64,000 bases of DNA from JBFWVJ01 sp050246795 (GCA_050246795.1 JBFWVJ010000002.1:186001-250000); one strand, 5' to 3'; shown: positions 9,219-17,267, counted from the stretch's first letter. A program made the numbers and translations. The notes: generated by a model not told the origin, from the letters alone.

Positions 9219-9977
9219 ATGGACTTTAAAGACCTACGACTTCGAGAGCTTGGAATTGATACCAGTAAACTGGGTCGTATAGTTACTTTTGTAGATTTTG
9301 GAAACGTAAATAAATGGTTTTCGGAAGATGTATGGAGACCAGATGGAACGCTCATGTCCGAAAATGAGCAATTGATGATAAACATCGAAAATCTTTCTTC
9401 ATTTATTGATCAGTTTTCTTCAAAAAAATTCTTCTACTACGGTATCGATCCAAGTAATCCGGGTTCTCTTCATATTAAGGTGCTTGCGGAAAGATTTGGT
9501 TTTCGATACGTTACGAAGACTATTCAGTGGATAAAACACCATCTTCCCTTGGAAGAGAAAGATGCGTATCAAACGGTCTACAAAAAAGGTATCGGGAGAG
9601 ATGATAAGGGCATATATATCAACATTCCAAAATGCAATTTTGATGTGGAACTCTGCTTGGATGCCATGAGATTGATTGATGAGTATGACACCATCTGCCT
9701 TTTTTCCAGCGACAGCGATTTTCATCTCCTCTTAAAATATTTGAGAAAAATGGGCAAAAAGGTAATCCTCATAAAAGGCGGACACATCTCCTCTCATTTA
9801 AAAAGTTGTGCTGATATCCTCATCAACGCGCAAAGAATAAAATCCGATATTGTTTCAGTTAAACAGAAGAAACCAACGGGTGATTCGAGAAAACAAAAAG
9901 GGCTCTACCTCAGTAAAGCCCAGATATCGGACCCGAGTCCTCGGGCAGGGCAAGTTAAACTTGCTAAGGAAGCATAA
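9219..9977 (+). CDS. NYN-domain (LabA/PIN-like) putative RNase
   Basis: A 252-residue protein of the NYN group of PIN-like nucleases. FVDFGNVNKW (Asp26) provides the first acidic site, NFDVELCLDAM the middle one, and LFSSDSDFHLLLKYLRKMGKKVILI the canonical SDSDF motif followed by the conserved core strand. These acidic residues coordinate metal in PIN-fold RNases. The basic tail (about 215-252) may bind nucleic acid. It lies between the restriction operon and a dinD-like gene but is probably transcribed separately (166 nt gap upstream). The RNA target is unknown. Confidence 0.85.
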   Translation: MDFKDLRLRELGIDTSKLGRIVTFVDFGNVNKWFSEDVWRPDGTLMSENEQLMINIENLSSFIDQFSSKKFFYYGIDPSNPGSLHIKVLAERFGFRYVTKTIQWIKHHLPLEEKDAYQTVYKKGIGRDDKGIYINIPKCNFDVELCLDAMRLIDEYDTICLFSSDSDFHLLLKYLRKMGKKVILIKGGHISSHLKSCADILINAQRIKSDIVSVKQKKPTGDSRKQKGLYLSKAQISDPSPRAGQVKLAKEA

Positions 9978-10018
9978 TCTTCCGTTTTTCATAAATCAAG
10001 TTCATTCTTCATGTGTCA

Positions 10019-10080
10019 GATATCGACTTCCAAGTTCGTCAATATCTTAGCGTTTCAAAAAGTGTACATTTGTATATAAT
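10019..10080 (+). promoter_or_regulatory. dinD-like promoter with upstream 28-nt imperfect dyad
   Basis: A perfect -10 element TATAAT occurs at 10075-10080, 30 nt before the dinD-like ATG. At 10019-10046 there is an imperfect inverted repeat whose outer arms are GATATCGAC and GTCAATATC, just upstream of the expected -35 position. It could be an operator, for example for a LexA-type repressor, but I see no identical copy at the S24 repressor gene. Confidence 0.4.
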
Positions 10081-10110
10081 GAATTCGATTTTAGATTTTC
10101 ACCCTCGATC

Positions 10111-10503
10111 ATGAAAAATGACCTCATCTACTCGTTCACCAGCACCTTTGAATCTCATGCCAATTACGAGGACAAAGCCCTCTTCAATCGCACCACTCAA
10201 CAAATGAAAGAGCGCTGGGACGTCCCACCGGCTCGACCTCTTGCAGACTTTGCCCCGACGATCATCCTCAAAGCCAAGGATTTTGCGACGGAAATAACGA
10301 TCTTCAATACCAAGGAGAAGAACCTTTCACGAGAAAATGACATTTCACACGAACATGAAACCAACCATAAAAGCGTTCGGCATACCTTGATCAGCCGAGG
10401 CATCGTCCCCGAAAACCTTCCAGCGGAACCGGATATCAAAAAAGTGGAACGGAAGCTTCACACGGAGGTCAGCAAGGGACTTAAAAATCCAGACACACTA
10501 TAA
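10111..10503 (+). CDS. dinD: Shortened DinD-like (DNA-damage-inducible protein D) protein
   Basis: A 130-residue protein that matches the C-terminal part of DinD/Bro-type proteins: RPLADFAPTIILKAKDFATE, ITIFNTKEKNL, HETNHKSVRHTLISRG and PENLPAEPDIKKVERKL follow the family order. The first 18 residues (MKNDLIYSFTSTFESHAN) resemble the DinD N-terminus. The roughly 120-140 residues of the Bro-N-like domain normally between these parts are absent, so the gene looks like an in-frame internal deletion or a natural short form. Full-length members are about 270-290 residues. It has its own promoter, and the nuclease gene follows after 2 nt, so the two are probably one SOS-type operon. Confidence 0.7.
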   Translation: MKNDLIYSFTSTFESHANYEDKALFNRTTQQMKERWDVPPARPLADFAPTIILKAKDFATEITIFNTKEKNLSRENDISHEHETNHKSVRHTLISRGIVPENLPAEPDIKKVERKLHTEVSKGLKNPDTL

Positions 10504-10505
10504 AT

Positions 10506-12017
10506 ATGACCTTCACCCCCTCCCTCTTCTACCTCTACAGCAAAACGCCCCTCTGGATCTGGCACGACTGCTTCAGCGATCCCGCCGAGAAAGGGGAGCT
10601 GTCGGAGCTTGCCCAGAAGCTGGTCGAAGAAGGAGTGCTGCACGAACAGGAATACATCAATGGCTTGAAATTCGAAGCCGTTGAAGAAATCGACCCGATG
10701 CTGGCTTCCATGCACACCTTGGAACTCATGAAGCAGGGGACTGAGCTCATCTACCAGGGTGAACTCCAGGGAACTAACTCCGGCGTGAACTACCGCGGTC
10801 GTCCGGACCTGCTCGAGAAAGTGCCTGGCTCTTCGAACTTCGGCGATTACCACTACCTCCCGGTGGACATCAAATCCACTACGGAACCAAAGAAGGAACA
10901 CAAAATGCAGCTCTGCCTGTACGCGATGCTCCTGAAACAAGTCCAGGGCGTCTTTCCCGAAAAGGGGATCATCATCAACCGAGACGGCGAACGAAAAGAC
11001 GTGCTCTTCGACACCAAGCTTATCGCCCAAACTGAAACCTGCATTGAAGAGATCCTGGAGATCATACGCGGCAAAAAACCGGATCTGGAATGGAGTCGGG
11101 CGGTGAAGGATTGCCCATGGGGCGACAAGGTGTTGAAAGAATGTGAAGCGGCTCAAGACCTCTGCCTCATCTATCACGAACACCTCCATAGCTCAGGACA
11201 TGCGAAGCTGCGGGAACTGGGCATTCGCACAGTTCAGGATGTGGCTCAGATGGACGTGAAGGCCATGCCGAAGATTCCTTACAATCCTCCGGAACGACTG
11301 GAACGAGGGAAACTTCAGGCCCAAGCCCTGCTTGATAAGCAAATCAAATGGTTAAAACCTCCTGAGATCCCCGAAGCTCCGCTTCAGCTGTTCTTCGACA
11401 TCGAAGGCGACCCGCTCCTGGACATCGATTACCTGTTTGGATTCTGGGTAGCCGGTGATCCCGAGAAGAAGTTCGCAAAGATCGGCCATGTGAAAGATTT
11501 CCCTGCCGAACAGCGATATTTTCTTTATTTCCTGGCAGAAAAACCAGACGATGAAGCAGCGATGTGGAAGCAGTTCCTCGACTGGCTCGAGCTGATCAAA
11601 GACGAGGAATACCTGGTGTATCACTACGCGATGTACGAGAAGGTGCACGTGAAGGACCTGGGTGAGTATTACGGCAGCTCAGAGGCTCTGGAAACGTTTC
11701 AAAGCCGATTGGTGGATCTCTTCGAAGATGTGAAGAAGAGCGTTATCTTTCCGCTCTATTTCTATTCCATCAAAGACCTGGCGAAGTCCAAGTTCATTGA
11801 TTATAAATGGCGCAATGCTAAGGCCGGAGGAGCTCAGAGTATCTTCTGGTATGAAGAATGGCTCGAAAAAGCAGACCGTCGCATCCTCCAGGACGTGATC
11901 GACTACAACGAAGATGACGTGCGGGCGACGGAGGCGTTGTATGAGTGGATGAAGGCGCAGGGGGAGGTGAAGGTGGTGATGAGGAAGGCGAAAGCAAAAA
12001 TTTCTAAAAGATCCTAG
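10506..12017 (+). CDS. TM0106-family RecB-like nuclease with RNase H-like exonuclease domain
   Basis: A 503-residue protein of the TM0106 RecB-like putative nuclease family. The N-terminal half carries a RecB-type nuclease core (GRPDLL, then PVDIKSTTEPKKEHKMQLCLYA with the Asp-x-Lys pair and the downstream Gln). The C-terminal half is an RNase H-like DEDD exonuclease-type domain, with FFDIEGDP as the first acidic motif and DYNEDDVRATEAL near the end. It starts 2 nt after the dinD-like stop and is likely co-expressed with it. Related proteins may be fused to helicases in other bacteria; here there is no helicase part. A DNA repair or defence role is inferred. Confidence 0.85.
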   Translation: MTFTPSLFYLYSKTPLWIWHDCFSDPAEKGELSELAQKLVEEGVLHEQEYINGLKFEAVEEIDPMLASMHTLELMKQGTELIYQGELQGTNSGVNYRGRPDLLEKVPGSSNFGDYHYLPVDIKSTTEPKKEHKMQLCLYAMLLKQVQGVFPEKGIIINRDGERKDVLFDTKLIAQTETCIEEILEIIRGKKPDLEWSRAVKDCPWGDKVLKECEAAQDLCLIYHEHLHSSGHAKLRELGIRTVQDVAQMDVKAMPKIPYNPPERLERGKLQAQALLDKQIKWLKPPEIPEAPLQLFFDIEGDPLLDIDYLFGFWVAGDPEKKFAKIGHVKDFPAEQRYFLYFLAEKPDDEAAMWKQFLDWLELIKDEEYLVYHYAMYEKVHVKDLGEYYGSSEALETFQSRLVDLFEDVKKSVIFPLYFYSIKDLAKSKFIDYKWRNAKAGGAQSIFWYEEWLEKADRRILQDVIDYNEDDVRATEALYEWMKAQGEVKVVMRKAKAKISKRS

Positions 12018-12355
12018 AGATCAAAGTGGTCTTTTAGATATTCTTTTATTGCATTCATTGTTTCCTGATCTACTTCACCAATGTATTGAAGGATTCTTTT
12101 TCGATCGAACGAACTGATGTGATGGACTTTAATTGCCGAGTCATGTGCCAACCTATTTATATTGTTCTTTTCGATTAAAATATCTTCATCAAGCGGCATC
12201 CCTGATGCGGTTATGGCCATAAATGTCACGAGCTGGGATTTCTGAATGGTTTCATTGCTTGAAATTACCACACCAGGTCTAGTTTTTTGGAATTCGTGAC
12301 CGATTGCTGGATTCCATTGAACGAGATAAATTTCACCCTGTCGCGGTTCAATCAT
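12014..12355 (-). CDS. mazF: PemK/MazF-family toxin endoribonuclease
   Basis: A 113-residue mRNA interferase-like toxin. RQGEIYLVQWNPAIGHEFQKTRPGVVIS matches the N-terminal SH3-like core of MazF/PemK with the conserved Arg-Pro, and the family's hydrophobic strands follow. Its ATG overlaps the TGA of the S24 repressor upstream (ATGA), so the two are translationally coupled, the usual arrangement of an antitoxin followed by its toxin. The 3' end overlaps the convergent nuclease gene by 4 nt. Activity is presumed from the family. Confidence 0.9.
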   Translation of the reverse strand: MIEPRQGEIYLVQWNPAIGHEFQKTRPGVVISSNETIQKSQLVTFMAITASGMPLDEDILIEKNNINRLAHDSAIKVHHISSFDRKRILQYIGEVDQETMNAIKEYLKDHFDL

Positions 12356-13113
12356 TTCTTATCAGGTAAAGACATATAATAATCGTATTCTTCTTTGGTG
12401 ATCGGGCCTAAAGAACCAAATGTATCGTCCGCACTCGCTTGCATCCATTCTTCCCAATCTTCCGCATCTGGATTTTTCATGACGAGAACTACAACACCAC
12501 TTACTTGGTACTCCTGATAATCCTCTTCATGGATATAGATGGGTGGAATTTCTAAGCTGGATTTAGAAACCAGCATAATTTGCTTCTTTTTCTTATCATG
12601 GAAAAATTGTTTTATGTTAGCGCATCCTTCAATGATCGAGACCACATAATCACCATTTTGGGGTTCTTGGGAATTCATAACAATGACGAGATCACCATCA
12701 TCGATTGATTCTCCTTGAATCTCTGCACGATTCATCGATGCTCCAATAGCACGCAATGCAAAAAGATCTTTGGTTTTTTGAATCAGCTTGTCTCCCAAAA
12801 CTTTAGGAGAAACTTTCAAATAACCTTCCGGGTTTTCATTCGCGAACTGGGTCGCAATCCCGCAATTGGCTGAACCGAGGATCGGGATAGATATGAGACT
12901 TGATCCTTCATTTTCTCCTGCACGGATTCGTTCTATTTTTTCGTTTTTCTTGTCAATTTTAATTAAGCCTCGCTTTGCGAGCTGATTCAGATGGTGTTTG
13001 ATATTTTGCGGGCTGTTCGCACCACCGACCAGCTCTCCGATTTCTCGGAGGGTCAGCGCTCCTAAATTATGCTGTTCGGTAAGGGACAACAGTTTTTCTT
13101 GAAGTGGGTGCAT
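12352..13113 (-). CDS. LexA-like repressor: HTH plus S24 autopeptidase, likely antitoxin of the MazF pair
   Basis: A 253-residue regulator. Residues 1-60 form a winged-HTH like that of LexA (LGALTLREIGELVGGANSPQNIKHHLNQLAKRGLI). Residues 75-215 form an S24 peptidase with putative self-cleavage site Cys84-Gly85 (GSANCG), catalytic Ser126 (GASM) and Lys168 (ANIKQF). A C-terminal extension of about 40 residues, rich in Asp/Glu/Trp (DWEEWMQASADD), is not part of LexA and resembles the acidic, flexible tails that antitoxins use to bind MazF. The toxin gene is coupled through ATGA. DNA damage could trigger self-cleavage and so derepress or release the toxin; that is inference. Confidence 0.85.
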   Translation of the reverse strand: MHPLQEKLLSLTEQHNLGALTLREIGELVGGANSPQNIKHHLNQLAKRGLIKIDKKNEKIERIRAGENEGSSLISIPILGSANCGIATQFANENPEGYLKVSPKVLGDKLIQKTKDLFALRAIGASMNRAEIQGESIDDGDLVIVMNSQEPQNGDYVVSIIEGCANIKQFFHDKKKKQIMLVSKSSLEIPPIYIHEEDYQEYQVSGVVVLVMKNPDAEDWEEWMQASADDTFGSLGPITKEEYDYYMSLPDKK

Positions 13114-13147
13114 AGAGAGAATTATGGCTTCTCAAGGTCTTTAATAG

Positions 13148-13180
13148 ATTATCAGCAATTCTTTTCTGTGTCAATAGACA
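13148..13180 (-). promoter_or_regulatory. Promoter and possible operator of the S24-mazF operon
   Basis: On the minus strand TTGACA (13174-13169) is followed after 15 nt by GATAAT (13153-13148), or after 17 nt by TAATCT. The -35 element is embedded in the dyad TGTC-AATA-GACA (13169-13180), a plausible binding site for the S24 repressor itself. Two further A/T dyads (GTTTAAAC at 13184-13191 and TTTAAATCGTTTAAA at about 13201-13215) lie on the side of the divergent DUF2188 gene. Confidence 0.55.
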
Positions 13181-13257
13181 ATGTTTAAACTACTTATCTC
13201 TTTAAATCGTTTAAAAATATGCTTTAATGGAAATACTTCTAATTTTTAAAATTCTTT

Positions 13258-13482
13258 ATGTCTAAAAGAAAAGTGGTGCACGTCGTACCAAATGATGGTG
13301 ATTGGGCTGTAAAGGTTAACGGAAAGATTGTTTCCAATCATCATTTAAAACAGAGAGCTCTTGATAACGGCAAAAAAGTCGCTAAATCATCTGACCTGGG
13401 CCAATTGGTCATCCATAAAGGCAACGGCACAATCCAAACTGAGCATACTTTCGGAAGTGACCCAAACCCACCAAGGGGTTAG
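13258..13482 (+). CDS. DUF2188 family protein
   Basis: A 74-residue soluble protein with the DUF2188 layout: VVHVVPNDGDWAVKVNGK at the start, a central helix with Ala/Gly/Lys (ALDNGKKVAKSSDL), then LVIHKGNGTIQTEHTFGSDPNPPRG at the end. The family is widespread and has no established function. It is divergently transcribed from the S24-mazF operon with a shared 144-bp control region. Its stop overlaps the convergent aminotransferase gene by 4 nt. Confidence 0.88.
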   Translation: MSKRKVVHVVPNDGDWAVKVNGKIVSNHHLKQRALDNGKKVAKSSDLGQLVIHKGNGTIQTEHTFGSDPNPPRG

Positions 13483-14702
13483 CTCAATAATTTAACCACC
13501 CCCTCCACCTCCTCCTCCCTCATCTGCACATGGGTCGGCAAATTAATCGTCTCCTCCGCCGCCTTCTCAGCCCGGGGACAAGAGCCCAGCGGGTATTGAA
13601 AGTATTCAGAGGGACAGCCTTCCGGCGCTAAAACCGTTCGATACCAGTCGCCAAGATAAATGCCTTTTCCGGCGGCACGCTTGAGGATTTTCCCGGCGTC
13701 GGGGGTACGGATGGTGTAGCGGAGCCAAGCGGAGTGAGGGTTTGAATTTTGAATTTTGAATTTTGAATTTTGAAACGCTTCGCTATAGAGCTTGGCGAGT
13801 TTGAGGCGATGCTGGTGGAAACGTTGAAGTTTTTTCAACTGGTGCAGGGCTAAGCGTGCTAAAATATTCGACATTTTTTGCGGGAAGAACTTCGGCTTCA
13901 TGCCTCGCTTTTCTCTTGGGAAAATGACCCGTGGGATGAGCTGGATTTTTTGGACGAAGACGAGGGCGGCTTTGCCGAGCTTGAAGCGATAGAAGGGTTT
14001 GATGAGCGCGAACAAGAGCGGGTGACAGAGCGCTTGCTTGATCTGGAGCAGGGTCGGGGAGGGGAGTTCGCTGTGGAGGGTCTGGATCTTTCGAGCCAAT
14101 TCTTCATCGTCCGTGGTGATCATGCCGCCCCAAACGCTGGAGATGATCTTATCGCGGCCGAAGCTCCAGATGGCGGCATCGCCGAAGGTCCCGACCTTCT
14201 TGCCCTTGTACTTGGCCGAAAGCGCGTGGGCGCAGTCTTCAATGAGATAGAGGTCGTGTTTCTTGCAGATCTTTTGAATCTTTTCCAAGTCCGCCGGTTC
14301 GCCGAAGGTGTGCTGCACGATGATGGCCTTGGTGTGGTGAGTGATCCTTTCTTCAATGAGATCTGGGTCGATGTTGTAGCCGTTTTCTTCAATATCGACG
14401 TAGACCGGCACCGCGCCGTTGTACTGAATGGCATTGGGCACCACGATGCAGGTGTAGGCCTGGAGGATGACTTCGTCGCCGTTGTTGATATCCAACGCTT
14501 TGAGCAACAAATTCAGAGCATCGCGGCCGCGCTGAAAAGCAAAGGCGTTTTTGACGCCCAAGTATTTTTTGAAGGCGTGTTCCAGCTCCGGCACGTCATC
14601 GCCCGTCTTCCACTTCATCCAGTTCCAGGGAAGCACGAGGGACTTGAAGGCCAGCCAGAGGTCGTCGCGTTCGGTGTTGGGGGAGAGAGAGGTGTGGATC
14701 AT
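13479..14702 (-). CDS. DegT/DnrJ/EryC1/StrS-family PLP-dependent sugar aminotransferase
   Basis: A 407-residue PLP enzyme that transfers an amino group to keto-sugars for surface polysaccharide or glycan synthesis. The conserved segments are AFAFQRGRDALNLLLKAL, GDEVILQAYTCIVVPNAI, LIEDCAHALSAKYKGKKVGTFGDAAIWSFGRDK and the downstream GGMITTDD; the Lys in SFGRDK is the expected PLP lysine. A heptanucleotide repeat (gaatttt x4.5, 13741-13774) is inserted in frame near residue 310 and encodes NSKFKIQNSN, probably a surface loop. Another 9-bp repeat array abuts the start. It has no clear operon partner apart from the alpha/beta hydrolase upstream on the same strand. Confidence 0.88.
   Translation of the reverse strand: MIHTSLSPNTERDDLWLAFKSLVLPWNWMKWKTGDDVPELEHAFKKYLGVKNAFAFQRGRDALNLLLKALDINNGDEVILQAYTCIVVPNAIQYNGAVPVYVDIEENGYNIDPDLIEERITHHTKAIIVQHTFGEPADLEKIQKICKKHDLYLIEDCAHALSAKYKGKKVGTFGDAAIWSFGRDKIISSVWGGMITTDDEELARKIQTLHSELPSPTLLQIKQALCHPLLFALIKPFYRFKLGKAALVFVQKIQLIPRVIFPREKRGMKPKFFPQKMSNILARLALHQLKKLQRFHQHRLKLAKLYSEAFQNSKFKIQNSNPHSAWLRYTIRTPDAGKILKRAAGKGIYLGDWYRTVLAPEGCPSEYFQYPLGSCPRAEKAAEETINLPTHVQMREEEVEGVVKLLS
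13741..13774. repeat. Heptanucleotide tandem repeat (GAATTTT) within the aminotransferase gene
   Basis: About 4.5 uninterrupted copies of GAATTTT. Three units make 21 nt, so the repeat stays in frame every three copies and encodes NSKFKIQ on the minus strand. Confidence 0.9.
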
Positions 14703-14709
14703 GGGGGAA

Positions 14710-14754
14710 GGGTCGTAAGGGTCTTAAGGGTCTTAAGGGTCGTAAAGTGCGTAA
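14710..14754. repeat. Nonanucleotide tandem repeat upstream of the aminotransferase gene
   Basis: Five 9-bp units: GGGTCGTAA, GGGTCTTAA, GGGTCTTAA, GGGTCGTAA, AGTGCGTAA. The same motif family occurs at 24282-24317 and, reversed, at 33548-33592. A G/C-rich palindrome (about 14780-14812, CCCCTTTTAAGGGG) follows before the hydrolase gene. Confidence 0.85.
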
Positions 14755-14818
14755 GGATTTGTCGAGAGAGTGGGAATTTTCTCCCCTTTTAAGGGGTCGG
14801 GGGTGAAAGGGGCTCGCT

Positions 14819-15550
14819 CTAATATTTAGCAATAAACTGCACCACTTCCCGCGCGAACTCATGCGGTATCTCATACGGCAGCTTGTGTCCGACGCGGGTG
14901 AAGATCTTGAGGTAATTATGAGGAATGATCCGGTGCATTTTTTCAGCGTCGTAGATCGGGGTCATCTGGTCCTTCGCGCCCCAGACGAGGAGCGTGTGCT
15001 GCTGGATGTTTTTGGCGTCTTTGCTGAGGTTTTCTTTGATCACCTTGAGAAAGGTCTGCTTCATGACGCCTTCCACCTTGCCGAAGTCGCGGTCAGCGTA
15101 GAATCGGCTGCGGAGTTTTTTGACGGGAGGTAGGAAAGAAAAGATCTTCGAGAGCTTCGCCGCGGTCCAGTAGGCGGCGCGTTTGCCGCTGCGCTTCCAG
15201 TGGAATTTTTCAACGCCCGCTGCTCCCGTGAGGATCAGCAGTTTTACCAACTTTGGCTTTTTGCTCGCCAGCTTCATCGAGATACGTCCGCCGAAGGAGT
15301 GACCAAGAAAAATAGCTTCATCGATGCCCAGTTTTTTCAAAAAGCGAATGACTGCTTTGGCGTAGTCGCTGACGTCGTAGGGCTTTTTGGCCGGAGGAGT
15401 CTTCCCGAAGCCGGGCAAGTCAGGAACGATCACATAAAAATCTTCGGCGAGGAGCTTCGCCAACTCGGTGTACTGCTCACCGGAGTTGCCCCAGCCGTGA
15501 AGGATGACCAGGGGTTGATGACTCTTTCTGCCAAACGTTGAGAAATTCAT
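14819..15550 (-). CDS. Alpha/beta-hydrolase fold protein
   Basis: A 243-residue cytoplasmic alpha/beta hydrolase. LVILHGWGNSGEQY gives the oxyanion-hole HG motif, IFLGHSFGGRIS the nucleophile elbow with the catalytic Ser, and near the C-terminus KDQMTPIYDAEKMHRIIP and VGHKLPYE supply the expected Asp and His. The substrate cannot be told from the sequence. It starts about 175 bp from the divergent htrA gene. Confidence 0.85.
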   Translation of the reverse strand: MNFSTFGRKSHQPLVILHGWGNSGEQYTELAKLLAEDFYVIVPDLPGFGKTPPAKKPYDVSDYAKAVIRFLKKLGIDEAIFLGHSFGGRISMKLASKKPKLVKLLILTGAAGVEKFHWKRSGKRAAYWTAAKLSKIFSFLPPVKKLRSRFYADRDFGKVEGVMKQTFLKVIKENLSKDAKNIQQHTLLVWGAKDQMTPIYDAEKMHRIIPHNYLKIFTRVGHKLPYEIPHEFAREVVQFIAKY

Positions 15551-15598
15551 GAAGGAGTTGAGGCAGGGTTGAGTGTAGCAAAAAAAGCTGCGCGTTAG

Positions 15599-15631
15599 AA
15601 CCCCCTTACCCTTTCAAGGGGGATAGGGGGT
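15599..15631. repeat. C/G-rich palindromic repeat (CCCCCTT...AAGGGGG type)
   Basis: AACCCCCTTACCCTTTCAAGGGGGATAGGGGGT forms a short C/G hairpin. The same core is seen at 20261-20289, 20383-20411 and 61789-61817. Confidence 0.7.
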
Positions 15632-15686
15632 CACTACCGCGCAGCGCTCTAAAAAATCCTGCAAGTGATTTTTTCAGTCATTCGTA

Positions 15687-15692
15687 TATAAT
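15687..15692 (+). promoter_or_regulatory. -10 element of htrA
   Basis: TATAAT in the context CGTATATAATG, 34 nt before the htrA ATG. No convincing -35 element is visible at the usual distance. Confidence 0.45.
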
Positions 15693-15725
15693 GCTGGATA
15701 GCAGAATATTCTTTAACGATGTGCT

Positions 15726-16985
15726 ATGAATCACGAACTTTCCAAAAAAACTTTCGCAACCCTTACCGCCATCGCCATCGTTTCCGGCTTGGCTGGAGGC
15801 GCTTTGAGCGAACGGTTTTTGGACGATGACGCGACCGTTTCCAATGGTGACCTGGTCCAGCCGGTGAAGATGGAACTGGTGGACGAAAAATCCCAGGTCA
15901 TTGACGCGATCCAAGCTGTCTCGCCGTCGGTGGTCAGTATTGTCATCACCCAGGAACTGAAAAATATTCGCAGCCAAGGCATGAGTCCATTTGACCTGTT
16001 CTTCCAGGACGATCCATTTTTCCGCGATTTTTTCGGAGGACCACAGTTTGAACGCCAGCCGGAACCCCAAGAAAACGATGAGCCGATCAAACAAAAGGTC
16101 GGAGGCGGTTCGGGGTTTATCGTTTCCAAAGAAGGCATGATCCTCACCAACCGTCACGTGGTCGCGAGTGATGAAGCCGAGTACACCGTGATCCTACAGG
16201 ACGGCACGGAGTTCAAAGCGGAAGTGGTGAGCCGGGATCCATTTAATGATATTGCAGTGATCAAATTGGTCGCGGAAGACGGCGAAGACCTTCCGGAATT
16301 GAAACCCGTTTCTTTTGGTTCTTCCAATGACCTAAAAATCGGACAAAGCGTGATCGCCATTGGTAATGCCCTGGCGGAATTCGCGAATTCAGCGACGAAA
16401 GGAATTGTCTCCGCCAAAGGCCGACAAATCCTGGCATCTGATGGCAGTGGCCGAGGCGAGAATTTATCAGGCTTGATCCAAACCGATGCTGCTATCAACC
16501 CGGGAAACTCTGGTGGACCGCTCATCAACCTCGCCGGTGAAGTGGTGGGAATTAATACTGCTATTGCTCAAGGCGCGAACGGGATCGGGTTTGCCATCCC
16601 CATCGATGATGTGAAACCCGTGCTCAAGAGTGTGGAAACCCATGGAAAGATCGTCCGTCCGATCTTGGGCGTGATGTTCACCATGCTGACCCCGGAACTC
16701 GCCAAGGAGTTGGGATTGGAGGTCGAAGAAGGCGCCCTTTTGAAGGGAGACGGCCAGAGCTTCGCGGTCTTGCCGAATAAGCCGGCGGAAAAAGCGGGGC
16801 TTCTGGAGAAAGATGTCATCACCGAAGTGAACGGCGTGAAGGTCACCGTCGACAATCCTCTCCAGCGGGAGATCATGAAGTATGCGCCAGGTGACAAGCT
16901 GAAGATCAAATATTTGCGAAATGGGAAGGAGATGGAGACGGAGGTGACGCTGGGGGAGGCGGAGACGGGGGTGGGGGAGGAATAA
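15726..16985 (+). CDS. htrA: HtrA/DegP-family serine protease with one PDZ domain
   Basis: A membrane-anchored envelope quality-control protease of 419 residues. Residues 10-27 form an N-terminal hydrophobic anchor or signal. The trypsin-like domain has His144 (NRHVV), Asp175 (DIAVIK) and Ser262 (NPGNSGGPL), the complete catalytic triad. One PDZ domain covers about 310-410. An acidic and Phe-rich insertion (about 85-122) before the protease domain is typical of the regulatory loop. A -10 element precedes it and a strong bidirectional terminator follows at 17061-17087, so it is monocistronic. Confidence 0.95.
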   Translation: MNHELSKKTFATLTAIAIVSGLAGGALSERFLDDDATVSNGDLVQPVKMELVDEKSQVIDAIQAVSPSVVSIVITQELKNIRSQGMSPFDLFFQDDPFFRDFFGGPQFERQPEPQENDEPIKQKVGGGSGFIVSKEGMILTNRHVVASDEAEYTVILQDGTEFKAEVVSRDPFNDIAVIKLVAEDGEDLPELKPVSFGSSNDLKIGQSVIAIGNALAEFANSATKGIVSAKGRQILASDGSGRGENLSGLIQTDAAINPGNSGGPLINLAGEVVGINTAIAQGANGIGFAIPIDDVKPVLKSVETHGKIVRPILGVMFTMLTPELAKELGLEVEEGALLKGDGQSFAVLPNKPAEKAGLLEKDVITEVNGVKVTVDNPLQREIMKYAPGDKLKIKYLRNGKEMETEVTLGEAETGVGEE

Positions 16986-17046
16986 CAATGAACGATGAAC
17001 GATGAACGATGAACAATGAACAATGAACAATGAACGATGAACGATA
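16985..17046. repeat. Heptanucleotide tandem repeat array downstream of htrA
   Basis: Nine head-to-tail 7-bp units of the form GAACAAT or GAACGAT, directly after the htrA stop and before its terminator. This is the longest of the short tandem arrays in the window. Confidence 0.9.
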
Positions 17047-17060
17047 CATGAAATGAAAAA

Positions 17061-17087
17061 GGCTCGGATGATCTCCGGGTCTTTTTT
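17061..17087. terminator. Bidirectional intrinsic terminator between htrA and tRNA-Leu
   Basis: Stem GGCTCGGA/TCCGGGTC with loop TGATC (two G-U pairs), followed by six T on the plus strand and preceded by five A, which become T on the minus strand. It can end htrA transcription and the convergent tRNA transcript. Confidence 0.8.
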
Positions 17088-17098
17088 GATTGTGAAGA

Positions 17099-17185
17099 TG
17101 GTGCGCGAGAGAGGACTTGAACCTCCATGCCCGTTAGGGCGCTACCACCTCAAGGTAGTGCGTCTGCCAATTTCGCCACCCGCGC
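17099..17185 (-). tRNA. tRNA-Leu (anticodon GAG) with encoded CCA
   Basis: An 87-nt class II tRNA. The acceptor stem GCGCGGG pairs with CTCGCGC, followed by discriminator A and a genomically encoded CCA (17101-17099). The anticodon stem CTACC/GGTAG encloses loop TTGAGGT, giving anticodon GAG for CUC/CUU codons. A long variable arm (GCGCCCTAACGGGC) and the T-loop GTTCAAGTC are present. It decodes leucine; a promoter lies 36 nt upstream. Confidence 0.96.
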
Positions 17186-17220
17186 ATAATAAGGTGCGTT
17201 TCCCAGGGGAAAGCCATACG

Positions 17221-17248
17221 ATTATACGGTAAAAGACCCTCCTTTCAA
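17221..17248 (-). promoter_or_regulatory. Promoter of tRNA-Leu
   Basis: On the minus strand TTGAAA (17248-17243), a 16-nt spacer and a perfect TATAAT (17226-17221). The expected start near 17214 leaves a short precursor leader before the mature tRNA 5' end at 17185. Confidence 0.75.
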
Positions 17249-17267
17249 GGCTTTTCATCATTTCTTT

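Noticed and set aside
13878..14792. A 304-residue frame antisense to the aminotransferase
   Set aside because: A shadow of a GC-rich coding region; low-complexity Asp/Glu/Val composition and no recognisable motifs.
13741..17046. Short direct repeats considered as a CRISPR array
   Set aside because: Units are 7 or 9 bp with no unique spacers, and no cas genes are present in the window.
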